In this document: in pieces, positions 33,902-44,872 of the stretch | Numbering within the stretch: position 1 is the stretch's first letter | How the letters are laid out: the number at the start of each line of letters is the position of its first letter | Assembly: GCA_018340805.1 (NCBI GenBank) | Contig: JACMZG010000032.1 | Location: forward strand, 7,616,137 to 7,680,136 | Reading direction: 5' to 3' | DNA: 64,000 bases | DNA from: Microvelia longipes | Taxonomy: Eukaryota > Arthropoda > Insecta > Hemiptera > Veliidae | Position numbers and translations under genes: made by a program | Notes under the pieces: model-generated | The model's input: only the letters and a program-made list of their open reading frames with translations | The model's database searches: none | What the model was told of the DNA's origin: nothing

Positions 33902-34425
33902 ATAATATGTATGTATGTATTTCTAGACACTTTCTTGTAAACACTCTATCTTTCGAACTGATTAATATTTTTTAACCAAACTTGGTACAAAAATCAACCT
34001 TCGGGAGGACACGGATCCTATTGAAAACCAGGTTTTTGTGACGTCATTAACCCGGTTTGCTAAGTCAGCGAAATTTTCAAAAAATCGGCAAAATTCAGGG
34101 TTAATATTTTTGCCGCGAAAAAGGTGAATATTTATGTTTTTTAAAACGCTGAATCGAATGAAACTGGTCCGAAGTTGATACAACCACTCTAAGTGACCTA
34201 AAAATCGAAAAAACCATTCTAAATTCCCGAAAACCAAAATTTAGGTCGGTAAAAAATAAATTTCGAGTAGGGTGTCGTTTTCTGTTTTTTGGGCCTCTGA
34301 GATGAATGCCAGTAGTCCGGAGTCAATACAACCACTCAAACTCAGGGTACCTGGGTTCACATCCTGGAAGGGTCGATCATTTTTTATCGTTTTTTTTACT
34401 TACTATAAGTTTACAACTAGAAAAT
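33726..34425 (+). mobile_element. Family G repeat with AT microsatellite
   Basis: A minus-strand B-box-like segment (CGAGGTTCGAATTCCGCC) opens it, then an AT run (33820-33905), ACACTCTATCTTTCGAACTG, the TGACGTCATTAACCCGG block, AAGTGACCTAAAAATCGAA and GGGTACCTGGGTTCACATCC. This is the same order as at 6.54-7.38 kb, inverted. Confidence 0.65.
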
Positions 34426-34427
34426 AA

Positions 34428-34640
34428 TTGTGGCGCGGTGGTCCGCATGTCGGACGAATTTCCTTGGGAATGTGTGTTTCCGTGCCTAACAATCCATTCC
34501 TTGCTTCTGGTTTATGCTTTATATCCTGAGCAGTTACTCAATTATCAAGCACTGCTCGTAACTCATTTTTTCTGTATTTTTCAAAGGAAATGCGCATAAT
34601 AATGCTGTTATTTATACAAAACTACGCCTCTAAGATTGGC
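34428..34640 (+). mobile_element. Family B, single arm next to G
   Basis: TTGTGGCGCGGTGGTCCGCA through AAGCACTGCTCGTAACTCA to GGAAATGCGCATAATAATGC and the start of the centre. The frame at 34306-34599 spans the G-B junction and is spurious. Confidence 0.75.
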
Positions 34641-35535
34641 AGTGCACACCAGTCAATTGTTTTCCCTTAGTAGAGGAAAAATACATTTGTTCCCTGCCAT
34701 CAACCATCCAGGAAATGGCCTCACTTGATGCTGCTATACTAGCCGCATTAAAATGAAGCTAAGTATTCTTGTTTGTTACCTAGAGGGTTGCACTCGTGCT
34801 AAGTTTCAAGTTAATTAGATAAGTTCGATGATTATTTTCGATTAATGATTTTATTTAAGTCATTTCATAAAAGTTAACTAATGCCGATAATAAGATTCAA
34901 TTTAATACTGGAATAATATAAGACTGCATCCGTGCCAAATTATTATCAATCCAAACATATTTCCGCGTTTTATGATTTCTGTTTCTGTTGTTTCTAGCTT
35001 ATATGAAGACAAAGTTCATATGGGACCATGAAGGGTCGGAAAGATACTGTACCCTCGGATCGAGCTCTGTCAAAGTGGTGACTTTGATTTACCGGTGTCG
35101 TGGTCCCGCGATTAGCGTGATTGATTTGGAATGTTTTGTTTGGTATTAAACGCCTCCTAGTGATCTGCAGACCTTTGGCTTTCAGGTCTGAGGCTATTGG
35201 AATGGGTTTGTACTCAATGTATGTCGGGGTTACTACCGGCGTCTCTTCCAGTTGAGCTGGACTAAACAGTGAGTGTAATAAGAATTTGGTTAGACTAAAG
35301 GAAATACACTAGTGTTGAAATCAGTAAAACTATGAGCTGGTGAGCGAGATGAGGCCAATCAGAGCTGTTAGACAAACTGTGAACTGGTCCCGTCGTGCAT
35401 TCCTGGTGCAGTCCAGGGAAGAATACGAATACCAAGGTCTTCCCTAGTGCAGGCTGTCCATACACTCTGGTGATTGTGAGTAGAATAGCATTCAGGACAG
35501 TGGATAGGCTTAAATATACCTTCACGTAATGATAT
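34641..35535. other. Intergenic DNA, little recognised
   Basis: No coding exon recognised. A short trace of a C-like arm (ACTAATGCCGATAATAAGAT, TTCCGCGTTTTATGATTTC) lies at 34870-34980. The overlapping minus-strand frames at 35295-35613 show no domain. Confidence 0.4.
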
Positions 35536-35815
35536 ATTACTAGAGGGGGGTTGATACACTGTCTCAATACATTGAGAGAATCTTTTAGGGCTCTCAGGAG
35601 TTGTGTGTAACATAATTATAAACTCCTCCTAGAGGCAATTCAGGTTATAATTAATCAATCGTTGTCTGCTTTTCCCCACAATGTGTGTTTTTGTATTGTA
35701 AAAGTTACTGTAATTTTGATTATATTTATTATCAAGGTGACTCTGGTTACTTTTTTGATGTTTCGAAATTGGACCAATAGGGTCTCTCCAGTAATAATAT
35801 CTCTATGACCCCAAG
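35536..35815 (+). mobile_element. Family H MITE, diverged copy
   Basis: TATTACTAGAGGGG at the left, TTAGGGCTCTCAGGAG, and GATGTTTCGAAATTGGACCA plus TAATAATATCTCTATG at the right. No target duplication remains visible. Confidence 0.65.
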
Positions 35816-35884
35816 GAGCAAGGACTGGTGGTTGCGGGTTTGAACGTGGTCGTGGTCAACACACCTGCCACGCAACTGCTTTGA

Positions 35885-37290
35885 GTAGGTTTTATCATAA
35901 TACAAGTAGACAGATGACGTCACTTTATTGATTTCTTCTGTCGATACTACAGGCGTCAACGTCACTTATAATGACTCTCGTCTGTTTTTGACTCTCGTGT
36001 ATGATTTTATACTCTATGCTCGTCTGTTGAACTTGCTCTCTATGACTTTAAGATTTAGCTTCACTCATTAAAGTTATATTGATTCAAGTGGACTAATGAC
36101 ATCATCATTATTGATTTCTTCTGTCGATACTTGTAAAACTTCAATTGTAATCATGCCCGTCTGTTTTACTCTCTATTCGCGATTCAAAGAGATAGCTGTA
36201 AGGTTGGCAATACCAATGGCGGGAAGACGAAAGGGTCATCATTTTTTTTATCATAGGATTAGCATGGGAGCCGATAAAAATTCTTCTTTTATTCCTTTAT
36301 TGTTCGTTAATTTGTGAGGAATGTGGTAAAAATTAATAGAACGACCGTCGGTGCTAAAAAAATGGCCAATATTTCATAGATAAATACTTCGATTATTCCA
36401 GGATTTTAAATGTAGAATCAAGCTCTTATCATTGCAGACTTGGATTTGTCCGATTTAAGCCAGAAATAATAAAACCTAAACGGATGATTTAAACAAACAT
36501 TTTACAAAAAAGTGATTTTATTGAGTTATTAATTATTTTAGTGAGTAAATAAAATTGATTAATAAATTAAAACACCATTACGGTGAAAATCAGCTTGTTA
36601 TCAATTAATTTAAATACCTGTTACAACTAATTTAAGCAATTTAATGCAATAAAAAGGTAATTTTGTGAGTTTGTGCAAACTAAAATTAATTAAAAGTAAC
36701 ATTAATTAACAAAAAATAAAATAAAACACTATATTATGATCTTCATCTTCTTATTACTCAATTTAAATACTCGTGACAACCCATTAAACCTTATTTTCCA
36801 ATGAAATAGTGATTCTACTGAGTTCATACGCCCTAAAATAAATTAAATTAAAGCACTTTGAGAAAAAAATGTAAAGAAATAATCGTCACAAATAAGAAAA
36901 ACCCAAAAACTCCCATAAGGACTTTAACAACGATCACCCTGTCGTTATCAATTTCTTATCAGCGACGGTGGAGGTGCTACGGACTTTGAATGGCGAACAA
37001 GTCAAGTCATATTAATTCAAGTTGACAGATGACATTATTGATTTATTCTGTCGTTATTATGGGCGTCAGCGTGCACCTTCAAATGACACTCGTCTGAGTG
37101 ACTGACTTTGTCTACTACTTACTTTGTATAAATCATATTGATGCATTATAAGTATAGAAATAACATTATTCATATTTATCGTCCATACTACAGGCGTCTA
37201 CGGCACTTATAATTACTCGTCGTCTTAGAGACTTACTTCATATGACTTTGTCTTTTAGTTTTACCTTGTATAAGTCGTATTTTTATTTTA
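35885..37290. repeat. Long-unit tandem array, interrupted
   Basis: Three to four units of about 150-190 bp sharing ATTGATTTCTTCTGTCGATA, CAGGCGTC and ACTTATAATGACTCTCGTCT. A family I element (36173-36998) splits the second unit. Confidence 0.7.
36173..36998. mobile_element. Family I repeat, copy 2
   Basis: Same ends and order as copy 1 (CTATTCGCGATTCAAAG start; TTATCAGCGACGGTGGAGG near the end) but with about 380 bp of extra AT-rich sequence at 36560-36935. It sits within the long-unit tandem array. Confidence 0.65.
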
Positions 37291-38772
37291 TGTCGTTGCC
37301 ATTTACCTTATGATTGTTCCAAACCCTATTGTTTAATAAACTTAAATGGCCACAAAAATGTCAAAATGAATTTAAGCTTCAAAAGACAAAACGTCATGGA
37401 ATCGGCATGAAAATGAATATGTCTGTACTACTGTATCAGGTAAACACGTGGACAACATTAAATTTAATTTGACATTTGGAAATTCGCTAACATCTTTTAC
37501 AGCCATGGCATGTACCTGTACCTGTACTAATTGATCCCTTCCCTGGTCCTCTTAGAAATATGTTCAACAGTTTCAATATCAGGTTGTTCTTATCTTACAG
37601 ATGGTATAACTAAGTTTTAGGCTTTGGGCTTAGCTGTCTCAATAGATTATCTTATTGTTTAATTATTAGCAGGTGTAGTTTTTTCTCCATTTCCTCTTAG
37701 ATACTTGTTCTTTTATCATTTGATACTACCGAGTTTTGCAAAAACATGAATAGTTGACACAAACAATTATACTTGTTCTTTTATTACTTGAATTTTAAAC
37801 TTACTGTTTTTTCTTTGAAGCTGGTTGTTTATTTCATTAATTCGCTCATTCCATTCGTTTCAATTCGTCTTTACATCCATTAGCTTTAAGTTGATATTTT
37901 CCAAGAAAATGACGTAGGCAAATTCAGGTTATTTTATAAGAGCAAATAAGTTAAAAGATTCTTGTTTATCTTGATTGGCGTAGATTGACGAATTAATGCG
38001 ATGTTTACCGAAGTTATTAGTCAATTCGTAGTCATGTCTTGAAGAGGCTATAAAACTGTTGGCTTTTCTCATTTGAATGCTGAGTGGGTTTCGAAGTTGG
38101 AGTAATAAAATGATTCTGCCGAACACAGATAACATAACCCTATACGGCAAGATTGCCGACTTCTCTCTTCTTCTACCTTTGACACTTTACTAGCGCTTGT
38201 CCCCGAAATATTGGTGAAAAGTTGAAACACAGCTGACTCCCTCCCGCCTTTTTACAAATCTTTACTTATTTTTTTTAAACAAGTACATAGTAGCTTTTCG
38301 AGCTGTATTGGGAAATCCCAAAACGGCACAGAGTACCATAATTTCTGTTTTATTTTTATTTAATTTAAAATGTGCCGAAGAAAAAATAGCACTCTACAGA
38401 GTTGAGAAACTCGGGGATCAGCTGTTTTGAAAAAAGTATTGCATGAATTTATGTAACGCAACTATATAGTAAGAGCATGTACTTATACCTCATTGAATTT
38501 AATAAGCAATTTTATAAGGAATTTAAAAGAAATTGTGTACTCGAGTTTTCCTGTTCCCCCGGAAATACACGAGTCTTACCGATTATAACCGACAAGCTTA
38601 CTATTTTCTCCGCTACCTTGGTGGACCAGTGCTGCTACGGAACAACAAAAACCCTTAAGCTGGCCAAACCCCCCTGCTGCCGAGTTTGGTTGAATATCTC
38701 GAGAAATGTGTGAGCCACAGATGTGGTTGAGTTTGAGATGGACTTTGCTAAGTCTCGGTTTATTTGTTTCAG
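37291..38772. other. DNA upstream of the elongase, nothing certain
   Basis: Repeat traces shared with 20.7 kb (TAACTAAGTTTTAGGCTTTG near 37608). ACTACCGAGTTTTGCAAAA near 37727 recurs at 39114, inside intron 1. The frame at 38477-38713 has no recognisable domain. Promoter and untranslated exons of the elongase may lie here but cannot be placed from sequence alone. Confidence 0.4.
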
Positions 38773-38888
38773 GCTCAATTGACGGACATCGCTCTGGTAA
38801 ACGGCTTGTGATTGTGGGGAGTAAGAGATCCTAGGAGAGTTGGACGGTACCTCGGAACTGAGAGAATTTGGTACCGTTCACTCGTAAC
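38773..38888 (+). other. Probable 5' untranslated part of exon 1
   Basis: A good splice acceptor (TTTATTTGTTTCAG) ends at 38772. No closer acceptor is obvious before the start codon, so the coding exon probably begins here, with an upstream non-coding exon elsewhere. This is inference from the splice signal only. Confidence 0.4.
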
Positions 38889-38949
38889 ATGGCTAGTTTC
38901 CTTAGGACTGCTGTACTGGGCTATAATGACCTCATGGATAACAGAAGTG
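38889..38949 (+). CDS. ELOVL: Elongase (ELOVL) exon 1 with start codon
   Basis: Encodes MASFLRTAVLGYNDLMDNRS and ends one base into the next codon, followed by the donor GTATGT at 38950. The start has a favourable context (A at -3, G at +4), and no earlier in-frame start with elongase similarity exists. The short N terminus with Y-x-D-x-M-D matches the usual first coding exon of arthropod ELOVL proteins. Joining to exon 2 recreates S-D-E-R-T-K-D-W, the family's conserved S-D-x-R-T-x-D-W entry before the first membrane helix. A longer frame through 38812-39110 that reads past the donor is not the real product. Confidence 0.88.
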
Positions 38950-39393
38950 GTATGTTATGTATTTGTATTGTACTCTCAACACACTCTAAGTGGCAGCAAG
39001 TCATAAGAGCCGTAGTCACTATTCCCCTAAAGTTGTTAATAGTTATCCATAAAGTGATCTGCTTCTATAAGGAAATTGACCAAAATATTCTATTTAATAT
39101 ATCATTTTGATACTACCGAGTTTTGCAAAACATTAATAGTTGACACTTTTAAGATGCTCTAAAGAAAAGTTAAATCAAGAAATCAAAGAATAGGTTGCTT
39201 CTATAGGTTGGAATGCATGATTAGGATTTTGAATAAAATTATTCTTAGAGGTTCTATGATTGATGAGAGGGTTTCCAGTAAGTATAGATCCGAAGAAAGT
39301 TGAAATATGAGAGAGTTACTTTGTGCAGATATCTTTACTGCCGGTTCTGTTTTATCATCCATCAGATGTTGAATTCCTGAACATAAATCTCAT
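38950..39393. other. Intron 1, proximal part
   Basis: No element recognised except a short repeat shared with 37.7 kb (ACTACCGAGTTTTGCAAAA). Confidence 0.5.
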
Positions 39394-40611
39394 TTATCTC
39401 CAGACGGTATATAATACGAAATTTAATGACTAGATTTAAGAGAGTAAAGAATCACTTTTCACTCCCAAGGGAGTAAAAAGTACTAGTTGCCAACTTAACT
39501 TAATAATCGACAAACTGAGAAGTATATAATTATTTTTTTAAAAAACTAAGATACCTATAAATAAGAAGATATACAAGAATAAGATGTATGAAAAAAAGAA
39601 TATAACATTAACAATCATTAAAGTAGAACTAGTGTAATGCTAATAATAATATAACAATAAATAATTTAAAAAATAAAAACTAGTTCTTTATTTAAAAGTA
39701 AAAAATTAAGTTGGCTATCCTGATTTTTTAAAATCACATTAATATTTGCATACTCATTGTTTTTTTTTTTCGACAAAATATCATTAAATCAAAGTTTTTT
39801 TAGTTTAAAACCTTAGCTTTAACTGTTTAACCTGTCTTAAACTTTAATAATTAGATTAAAATATTACTTATAACTGCTCTAATATTCTACTCTAATATTT
39901 CAACTATGTCAGAAAATATTGTGTGCGATATTGACGAACTTTTTAACAATACACCTCCTGACATTGCTATTGAAGCGAACTTGGTAAAAGAAAACTTGTT
40001 ACCAACGAAATCGAAAAAGTTATATGACAAAGCATGTAACAATTTTAAAAGTTGGTGTCATGATCATAATTTACAACAAGTAAGTGAAAATGCATTGCTG
40101 GTTTATTTTAATAATGAATGAAAAACAAAACAAGTGTCGAGTCTGCGGTCACTGCATTCAATGATCAAATCATCTTTGCTTGTGAGAGAAAATGTTAATA
40201 TCAAAAGCTATGCATCACTAATAGCATTATTAAAAAGAAAAAACTAAGTTTATGTTGCAAAGAAAGCGAATGTTTTTACTCAGAACCAAGTTAAAGACTT
40301 CTTGCATAATTCACCAAACGACGAGTTTGTAATGATAAAGGTAAGATAATTTTCAGTTGAAAAATCTTAAAAAAAGAAATGAAAAAAAAAATCTTACTTT
40401 ATTTTCAATGTCGACGTCTGGAGATAAAATCTTGTATGCACCTTGGGAGTAAAATGCCATTATTCCCTCGCAATAATTTCCTCCCTCGGCTTCGCCTCGG
40501 GAGTTAAACCAATAAATCCTTTGGTTCCCTCGGCTTTTGCCTCAGGAACCAACATAATGCTCAGGGGAATAATGATATTCTTTACTCCCTTGGTGCATAA
40601 ATAACTATTAC
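39394..40611. mobile_element. Family F element carrying a tyrosine-recombinase remnant
   Basis: The outer left end shows TTTATCTCCAGACG (39394-39407), then AGAGTAAAGAATCAC. The right end reads GATATTCTTTACTCCCTTGG and TGCATAAATAACTATTA. An exact inverse of the 14-mer, CGTCTGGAGATAAA, occurs at 40415-40428. Between these lies the recombinase exon. The right arm has repeated CTCGGCTTCGCCTCGGGAG-type motifs. Matching ends at 16.3 kb (deleted copy) and 53.1 kb (one end) define the family. Confidence 0.7.
39906..40340 (+). pseudogene. Crypton-like tyrosine recombinase, decayed N-terminal exon
   Basis: The frame starts MSENIVCDIDELFNN and runs to a TGA (40119-40121), continues in the same frame with SSLRSLHSMIKSSLLVREN to a TAA (40245-40247), and on through VFTQNQVKDFLHNSPNDEF to MIK, where AAG/GTAAG forms a splice donor at 40341. 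Features recalling the core-binding domain of eukaryotic tyrosine recombinases are LPTKSKKLYDKACNNFKSWC, followed by SENALLVYF and SLRSLHSMIK, as in Crypton-type and Crypton-derived insect proteins. The catalytic R-H-R-Y domain is not in the window. Two in-frame stops and no frameshift suggest a fairly young pseudogene. Assignment rests on remembered family patterns. Confidence 0.65.
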
Positions 40612-40904
40612 CATACATATGGTAAGTAGGTTCAACTAACAACTGAGAATGAATTCTCTTAAGTTCATTTCTTGTTGATGAAGTAATTCTGGAAATTATA
40701 GCTGCTTCTGTTTTTAAGATAGTTGAGAGTTGATGGGTTTTATGATGCAAGATATTTTGCCTTTGCTAACTTTAGAGAAAGGCTGGTGAAAAGTTTGAAA
40801 CGGTAATTCAAGTTTTCCATGTAGTTTCTCAGAAATATAACAATTCCAAAAATGATTTGTTCATTCCCAAATAAATAATTTTAAAACTAAAAATCAATTA
40901 ATAA

Positions 40905-42000
40905 TACGGTGACAGTGTAACCTTATTTTATCCTTCTTTAAAAGTAAGTTAAGGTTTTGATGAATCAATCTTGGTGGATTTTTAGTGGATAGTTTGGTGT
41001 TGCCTTATTAACGTTTTATTACATGAAATTACTATTAAGAGTTGAATCCTCCTTAGTTTATAAGAATTGTTTGATTCTGAATTAATACTTACTAGTTCCT
41101 TATTTTTATTATTTATACTTACAGACATGATTATGCCTTGTGATGAAGGCGAAATATAGTCTTAATATAATTTAAAGATTAATAATTTTTCCTCGAGAGT
41201 GCCCTTACTTCATTACTATAATTTTAAACTAAAGTGATGTAGAAATTCATACAGTAGGGGTGGGGGCGCGGGACACAGTGGTCTAACTCCCCCGAAATAA
41301 GCTGCTTTAGATGGACCTGCCCTAAGTTCACCCTTTCTCCGCTAGTGGCGGGTCATTTGACTTTGTACCCTATATATAAAATAATTATTTCTTCAATTCT
41401 AAGGTTAAAATTATTTAAAAGGGTCTTTAACAATGTTAAAAATTGTATTAATTATTTTAAAGGTATAATTTTCATAAAATGTTATAAAAATATAAACGCT
41501 GTGTTAATTTTAAGTAGACCTGATATCGTGATAACCATGATTTGTAGACAAACATCAAAAATGTTTGTAAACAAACATCAAACTGGGAAATTATAAATTT
41601 AATTTACATCTTCGTTGTCTTATTCGTAACACACGTTATCCTATTTTCTAAAAAAATTGTCTTATAAGCTACTTAAAAAAGAAAAAAGGCAATGAATAAG
41701 ATAAAAATCGTCTTGTTTACATTTTTATAAACATAAATAGAAGTATCGATTTAAAACTGATAACAATAGTTATAAGGGGACAAGGTGAAAACTAGCGCTC
41801 GGTGCGGTAGTTGATGCAACTAATTCCTGTTTTTCTCGGAACCACCTAAAACCAGGGAGTTAGACCACTGTGTCCCCCCGCCCCGACCCAAACTGTATGA
41901 ATTTCTACATCACTTTATTTTAAACTGTTGTTCAGGTTACTTTTTCGATGTTTTATAATTCAACAGATAGATGTTCTCTAGTCATTATATCTCTATGCTT
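40905..42000 (+). mobile_element. Family H MITE split by nested elements
   Basis: The left part (AAAAGTAAGTTAAGGTTTTG near 40940) and right part (TTCGATGTTTTATAATTCAA, ending TTATATCTCTATGC near 41999) belong to one H copy. Between them are about 0.2 kb of a segment with GCCTTGTGATGAAGGCGAAA and the 686-bp element at 41231. It ends about 115 bp before elongase exon 2. Confidence 0.6.
41231..41916. mobile_element. Mutator-like MITE with 10-bp TSD
   Basis: TIRs of about 60 bp: AAAGTGATGTAGAAATTCAT ... and its inverse ATGAATTTCTACATCACTTT, continuing into ACACAGTGGTCTAACTCCC on each side. Perfect 10-bp direct repeats ATTTTAAACT flank it (41221-41230 and 41917-41926). Long TIRs with a 9-11 bp duplication are the hallmark of Mutator-like elements. 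The 83-codon frame at 41345-41596 is AT-biased and has no recognised domain, so the element looks non-autonomous. It lies inside a family H copy. Confidence 0.85.
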
Positions 42001-42116
42001 CTGTTATCGGGCTGGCTATGATTTTTTTTCTGTTAGATCCACGTTTCAGAGATACGTGTTCCTGCAAAAAAATGATCAATGTTGAGATAGATTTTAACCT
42101 GTAGCCCTGTTTGCAG

Positions 42117-42307
42117 ATGAGCGGACTAAAGACTGGTGGCTGATCACATCACCATGGCCCACACTGTCAGCCTGTCTGTTCTACGTCTACTTCTCTAAGG
42201 TCCTGGGCCCTCGCATGATGGAGAACAGAAAACCGTTCAACCTGAGAACTATACTAGTTGTATATAATGCCGCACAAACCATTTTCTCCGCCTGGATATT
42301 CTATGAG
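42117..42307 (+). CDS. ELOVL: Elongase (ELOVL) exon 2
   Basis: Preceded by CCCTGTTTGCAG and followed by GTAAGA. Two bases complete the split codon, then 63 codons follow. The peptide contains RTKDWWLITSPWPTL, a first membrane helix around LSACLFYVYFSKVLG, the conserved KVLGPRMMENRKPFNL loop and a second helix around ILVVYNAAQTIFSAWIFYE. These are diagnostic of the ELO/ELOVL family and place the protein in the ER membrane. The exon ends at a codon boundary. There are no stops or frameshifts. It lies close to H-family repeat DNA upstream and a 20-bp minisatellite downstream. Confidence 0.95.
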
Positions 42308-42335
42308 GTAAGAGTAGTAATGTCAGGTCTTTAAA

Positions 42336-42458
42336 TTACCCCCTCGTGCCACAATAGAGCCCCTCGTGCCACAATAGAGCCACTCGTGCCATAATAGAGC
42401 CCCTCGTGCCATAATAGAGCCCCTCGTGCCACAATAGAGCCCCTCGTGCCATAATATC
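42336..42458. repeat. Intronic minisatellite, 20-bp unit
   Basis: About six copies of CCCCTCGTGCCACAATAGAG, with a few A/T differences, starting 28 bp after elongase exon 2. Confidence 0.95.
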
Positions 42459-42894
42459 CCTATTTGATTTTCTCTGAGTCGCCTCTAGATTGCATATAAA
42501 ATGTTTGATTGTATTTCTTTATTACCTCGCATCAGAGGTTACCATGTCTAAAACTAATCTGAGATATTGATTAGGTAACCGAACCTGGGTTATTAGAGCG
42601 AGTTATTTAAATACGCATTGTTATTATTTAGGTCGTTCTCTGAGTTTTGTAAGCCATTCTCATTAATTATTAATTATATTTTTTATTATATTCTCATTAC
42701 TTATTATTAATTAATTATTGATGAGTATGACACTTCTAAACTGTAGATACTACTTGCGAGAGACAAATTTTAAAAAATGACACCAACGAGACAACAGTCT
42801 GGCGACTCTGTAGTGACCCCACCCACCATCAGTACTGTCTGGTGTGACAATACAAACATAACCTCACCAAATAGGAGAACTTATTAAGAGTGAT
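42459..42894. other. Intron 2 stretch, nothing recognised
   Basis: No family match. Not coding. Confidence 0.4.
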
Positions 42895-43062
42895 GCGTAT
42901 CATATACGCATTATTAAAATTCTTCGCAGTTCATTAAAATTCTTTAATGAACTTCCCACTGATATAAAAATTATTACTGATTTTAACCACTATAAGCTTA
43001 AGATTAAAAAATACATCAATTCCCTAATTAACAATTTTTTTGAAAATAATTCACACATATAA
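42895..43062 (+). pseudogene. LINE reverse-transcriptase C-terminal remnant
   Basis: A frame open from about 42931 reads SLKFFNELPTDIKIITDFNH and then a Lys-rich tail ending NNSHI and TAA at 43060-43062. The F-N-x-L-P-x-x-I-K pattern followed by a short basic helix is typical of the extreme C terminus of non-LTR retrotransposon ORF2. The AT-rich DNA to an AATAAA at 44074 could be its 3' untranslated region. Only the end is present (5' truncation). Confidence 0.55.
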
Positions 43063-44110
43063 AACTATGAGTTGAAATAATTTAAACAATTTATAATTTT
43101 TAGCATTTCACCTTTTTATGTTTATTTTAAGTTTATTTTTTATTTATTTTTATTTATTTATTTTTATTTTATAATTTATTTATTAATTAAAAAAAATAAA
43201 TCAAGTCTTATGTCAACTATTCCTATTAAGTTTAACTATTTAAATGTATAAAAAACTATGCAAAACTCCGACACATACTTGCAAACGTATTCACACACTC
43301 GAATTGAATATACACTCACACAAAAACTAAATAAGTGTTGTCAATCATCTATTATTATTTTCAATTCTCTGTTTTTTTTTTCTTTTCAGTTTTTTAATAG
43401 AAAAGCAATCCTTTTTACAAACTGATAGTCGTATAGGAAACTTTTCTTTTTTCTAAATTATCATTATACGTTTTAATCAGGTTTTTAGAACAATTTAAAA
43501 TATATTTTATAAGAATTTTATTAAAATTTCATAAAATAAGATTTCAATAACTTTTCGAGCTGATTTGTCCGAAGTATTTTACATTGTATTTAACTTAGAT
43601 TTAAAATTTTTTTTTTATTTATTTTATATTATTTAGTACTTTAGACTTATTTTTCACAACAGCTTAATAAATTGTTCTTAATTTTTTATAATATTAATTA
43701 TTTTGTATATGTGTGTATGTGTATGTATATATATGTATATATGTGTATGTGTATATGTATATATGTGTGTGTGTATGTATATATATGTGTGTATATGTAT
43801 GTATATATGTATATGTGTGTATGTGTATGTGTGTATATATACGCATGTATGTATGAATGTGTGTGTATGCGTATGTATATATATATTTTTACTAAGAACA
43901 TGCTAGTGCAGTGACTGAGTCCTCACTCCAGCAATCGCTTTTGAGGACTCACATTTTTGAAAGAAATCTATTGCTGTTACATGTAACTAACTCTAAGTAT
44001 AGTATAACTTTATATTTTGTACAAAATTTATTTATATGTATATTTTTTTTTTATTTGTATATTATTTAAATGGAATAAAGCATACTTATTACTTATTTAT
44101 ATACAACAAG
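43063..44110 (+). mobile_element. Probable LINE 3' region with microsatellite
   Basis: Very AT-rich sequence after the LINE stop codon, ending ATTTAAATGGAATAAAGCAT. It contains a hairpin-like GAGTCCTCACTCC...GAGGACTC near 43917-43950. The extent is inferred. Confidence 0.35.
43703..43885. repeat. TG/TA compound microsatellite
   Basis: Alternating TGTATATG, GTGTATG and TATATA runs. Open frames on both strands (Cys/Met/Tyr-Val or His/Tyr/Thr-Ile repeats) are artefacts. Confidence 0.95.
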
Positions 44111-44231
44111 ATAAAGACACAACGTAGAATGCAAAGCAAAATATACTTGAGCCACTCCAGTTGAATCCCACCTGTATTAATCAGTTAATTATAAGCCATA
44201 TTAGTAGTGAAGAATATTCTCAAACTTTAAA

Positions 44232-44650
44232 AAATGGGATTCGTTAAGCTCGTCCTCCCAGCTTCGGACTCGCTTCGTTCGTCCTCATATAGTAAAAAAA
44301 TTCGTTTTATTCCCTGCGGTCGCCCATCCAGACACTGACCACGCTTGATGCTGCTTATCTTTTATGATACCCTAAAAATTATGTATTTACTTGTTATATT
44401 TAAAGGAAACTTAGTGTACTTGTTTATTACGTAAAGGTATATTTGAACCAAATTTTAACTCAAGTGTATTATTTTTAGATTATTTACAATTTTTAAAAAA
44501 AAGTTTTCAAGTTATTCCATGAAAATTGAACTAATGCTGATAATAGGATAAAACCTGGCGTATATGTTAGTCTTATACATAGCTACATGCGCGCCATATT
44601 TCAATCAGATCGCAGCATTTTTTCGCGTTTTATGATTTTTCCAAACCTGT
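44232..44650 (-). mobile_element. Family C with 5S-like core, minus orientation
   Basis: Opens with ATTCGTTAAGCTCGTCCTCC and a GACTCGCTTCGTTCGTCCTC motif, then the core complement (GCGGTCGCCCATCCAGACAC, near 44318), ending in one arm (GAACTAATGCTGATAATAGG to TTTTCGCGTTTTATGATTTT). Confidence 0.75.
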
Positions 44651-44799
44651 GGTCACTACGCGGCATTATGTTTGTTGTTCTTTATGAGTTCGTCATATTA
44701 CTACGTTATGTAGGTGCCAGTATGCCACCATATAAGCGCATTTTCAATATATAACTCGTCAATATATGAAATACTCAACAAACGTGTTTTGTTTACATT

Positions 44800-44805
44800 A
44801 TGTTA

Positions 44806-44862
<57 letters not shown>

Positions 44863-44872
44863 ATATATTCTT
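44800..44872. repeat. AT microsatellite
   Basis: (TA)n run, about 70 bp. Confidence 0.95.

Noticed and set aside
38477..38713. 78-codon frame upstream of the elongase
   Set aside because: No domain, no splice-consistent link to the elongase start; left as unexplained.
38812..39110. Longer reading frames over elongase exon 1
   Set aside because: They read through the GTATGT donor into intron 1; joining at the donor gives the conserved elongase sequence instead.
41345..41596. Transposase of the Mutator-like element
   Set aside because: 83 AT-biased codons with no transposase motif; too short.
43672..43914. Cys/Tyr/Val-repeat frames on both strands
   Set aside because: TG/TA microsatellite.
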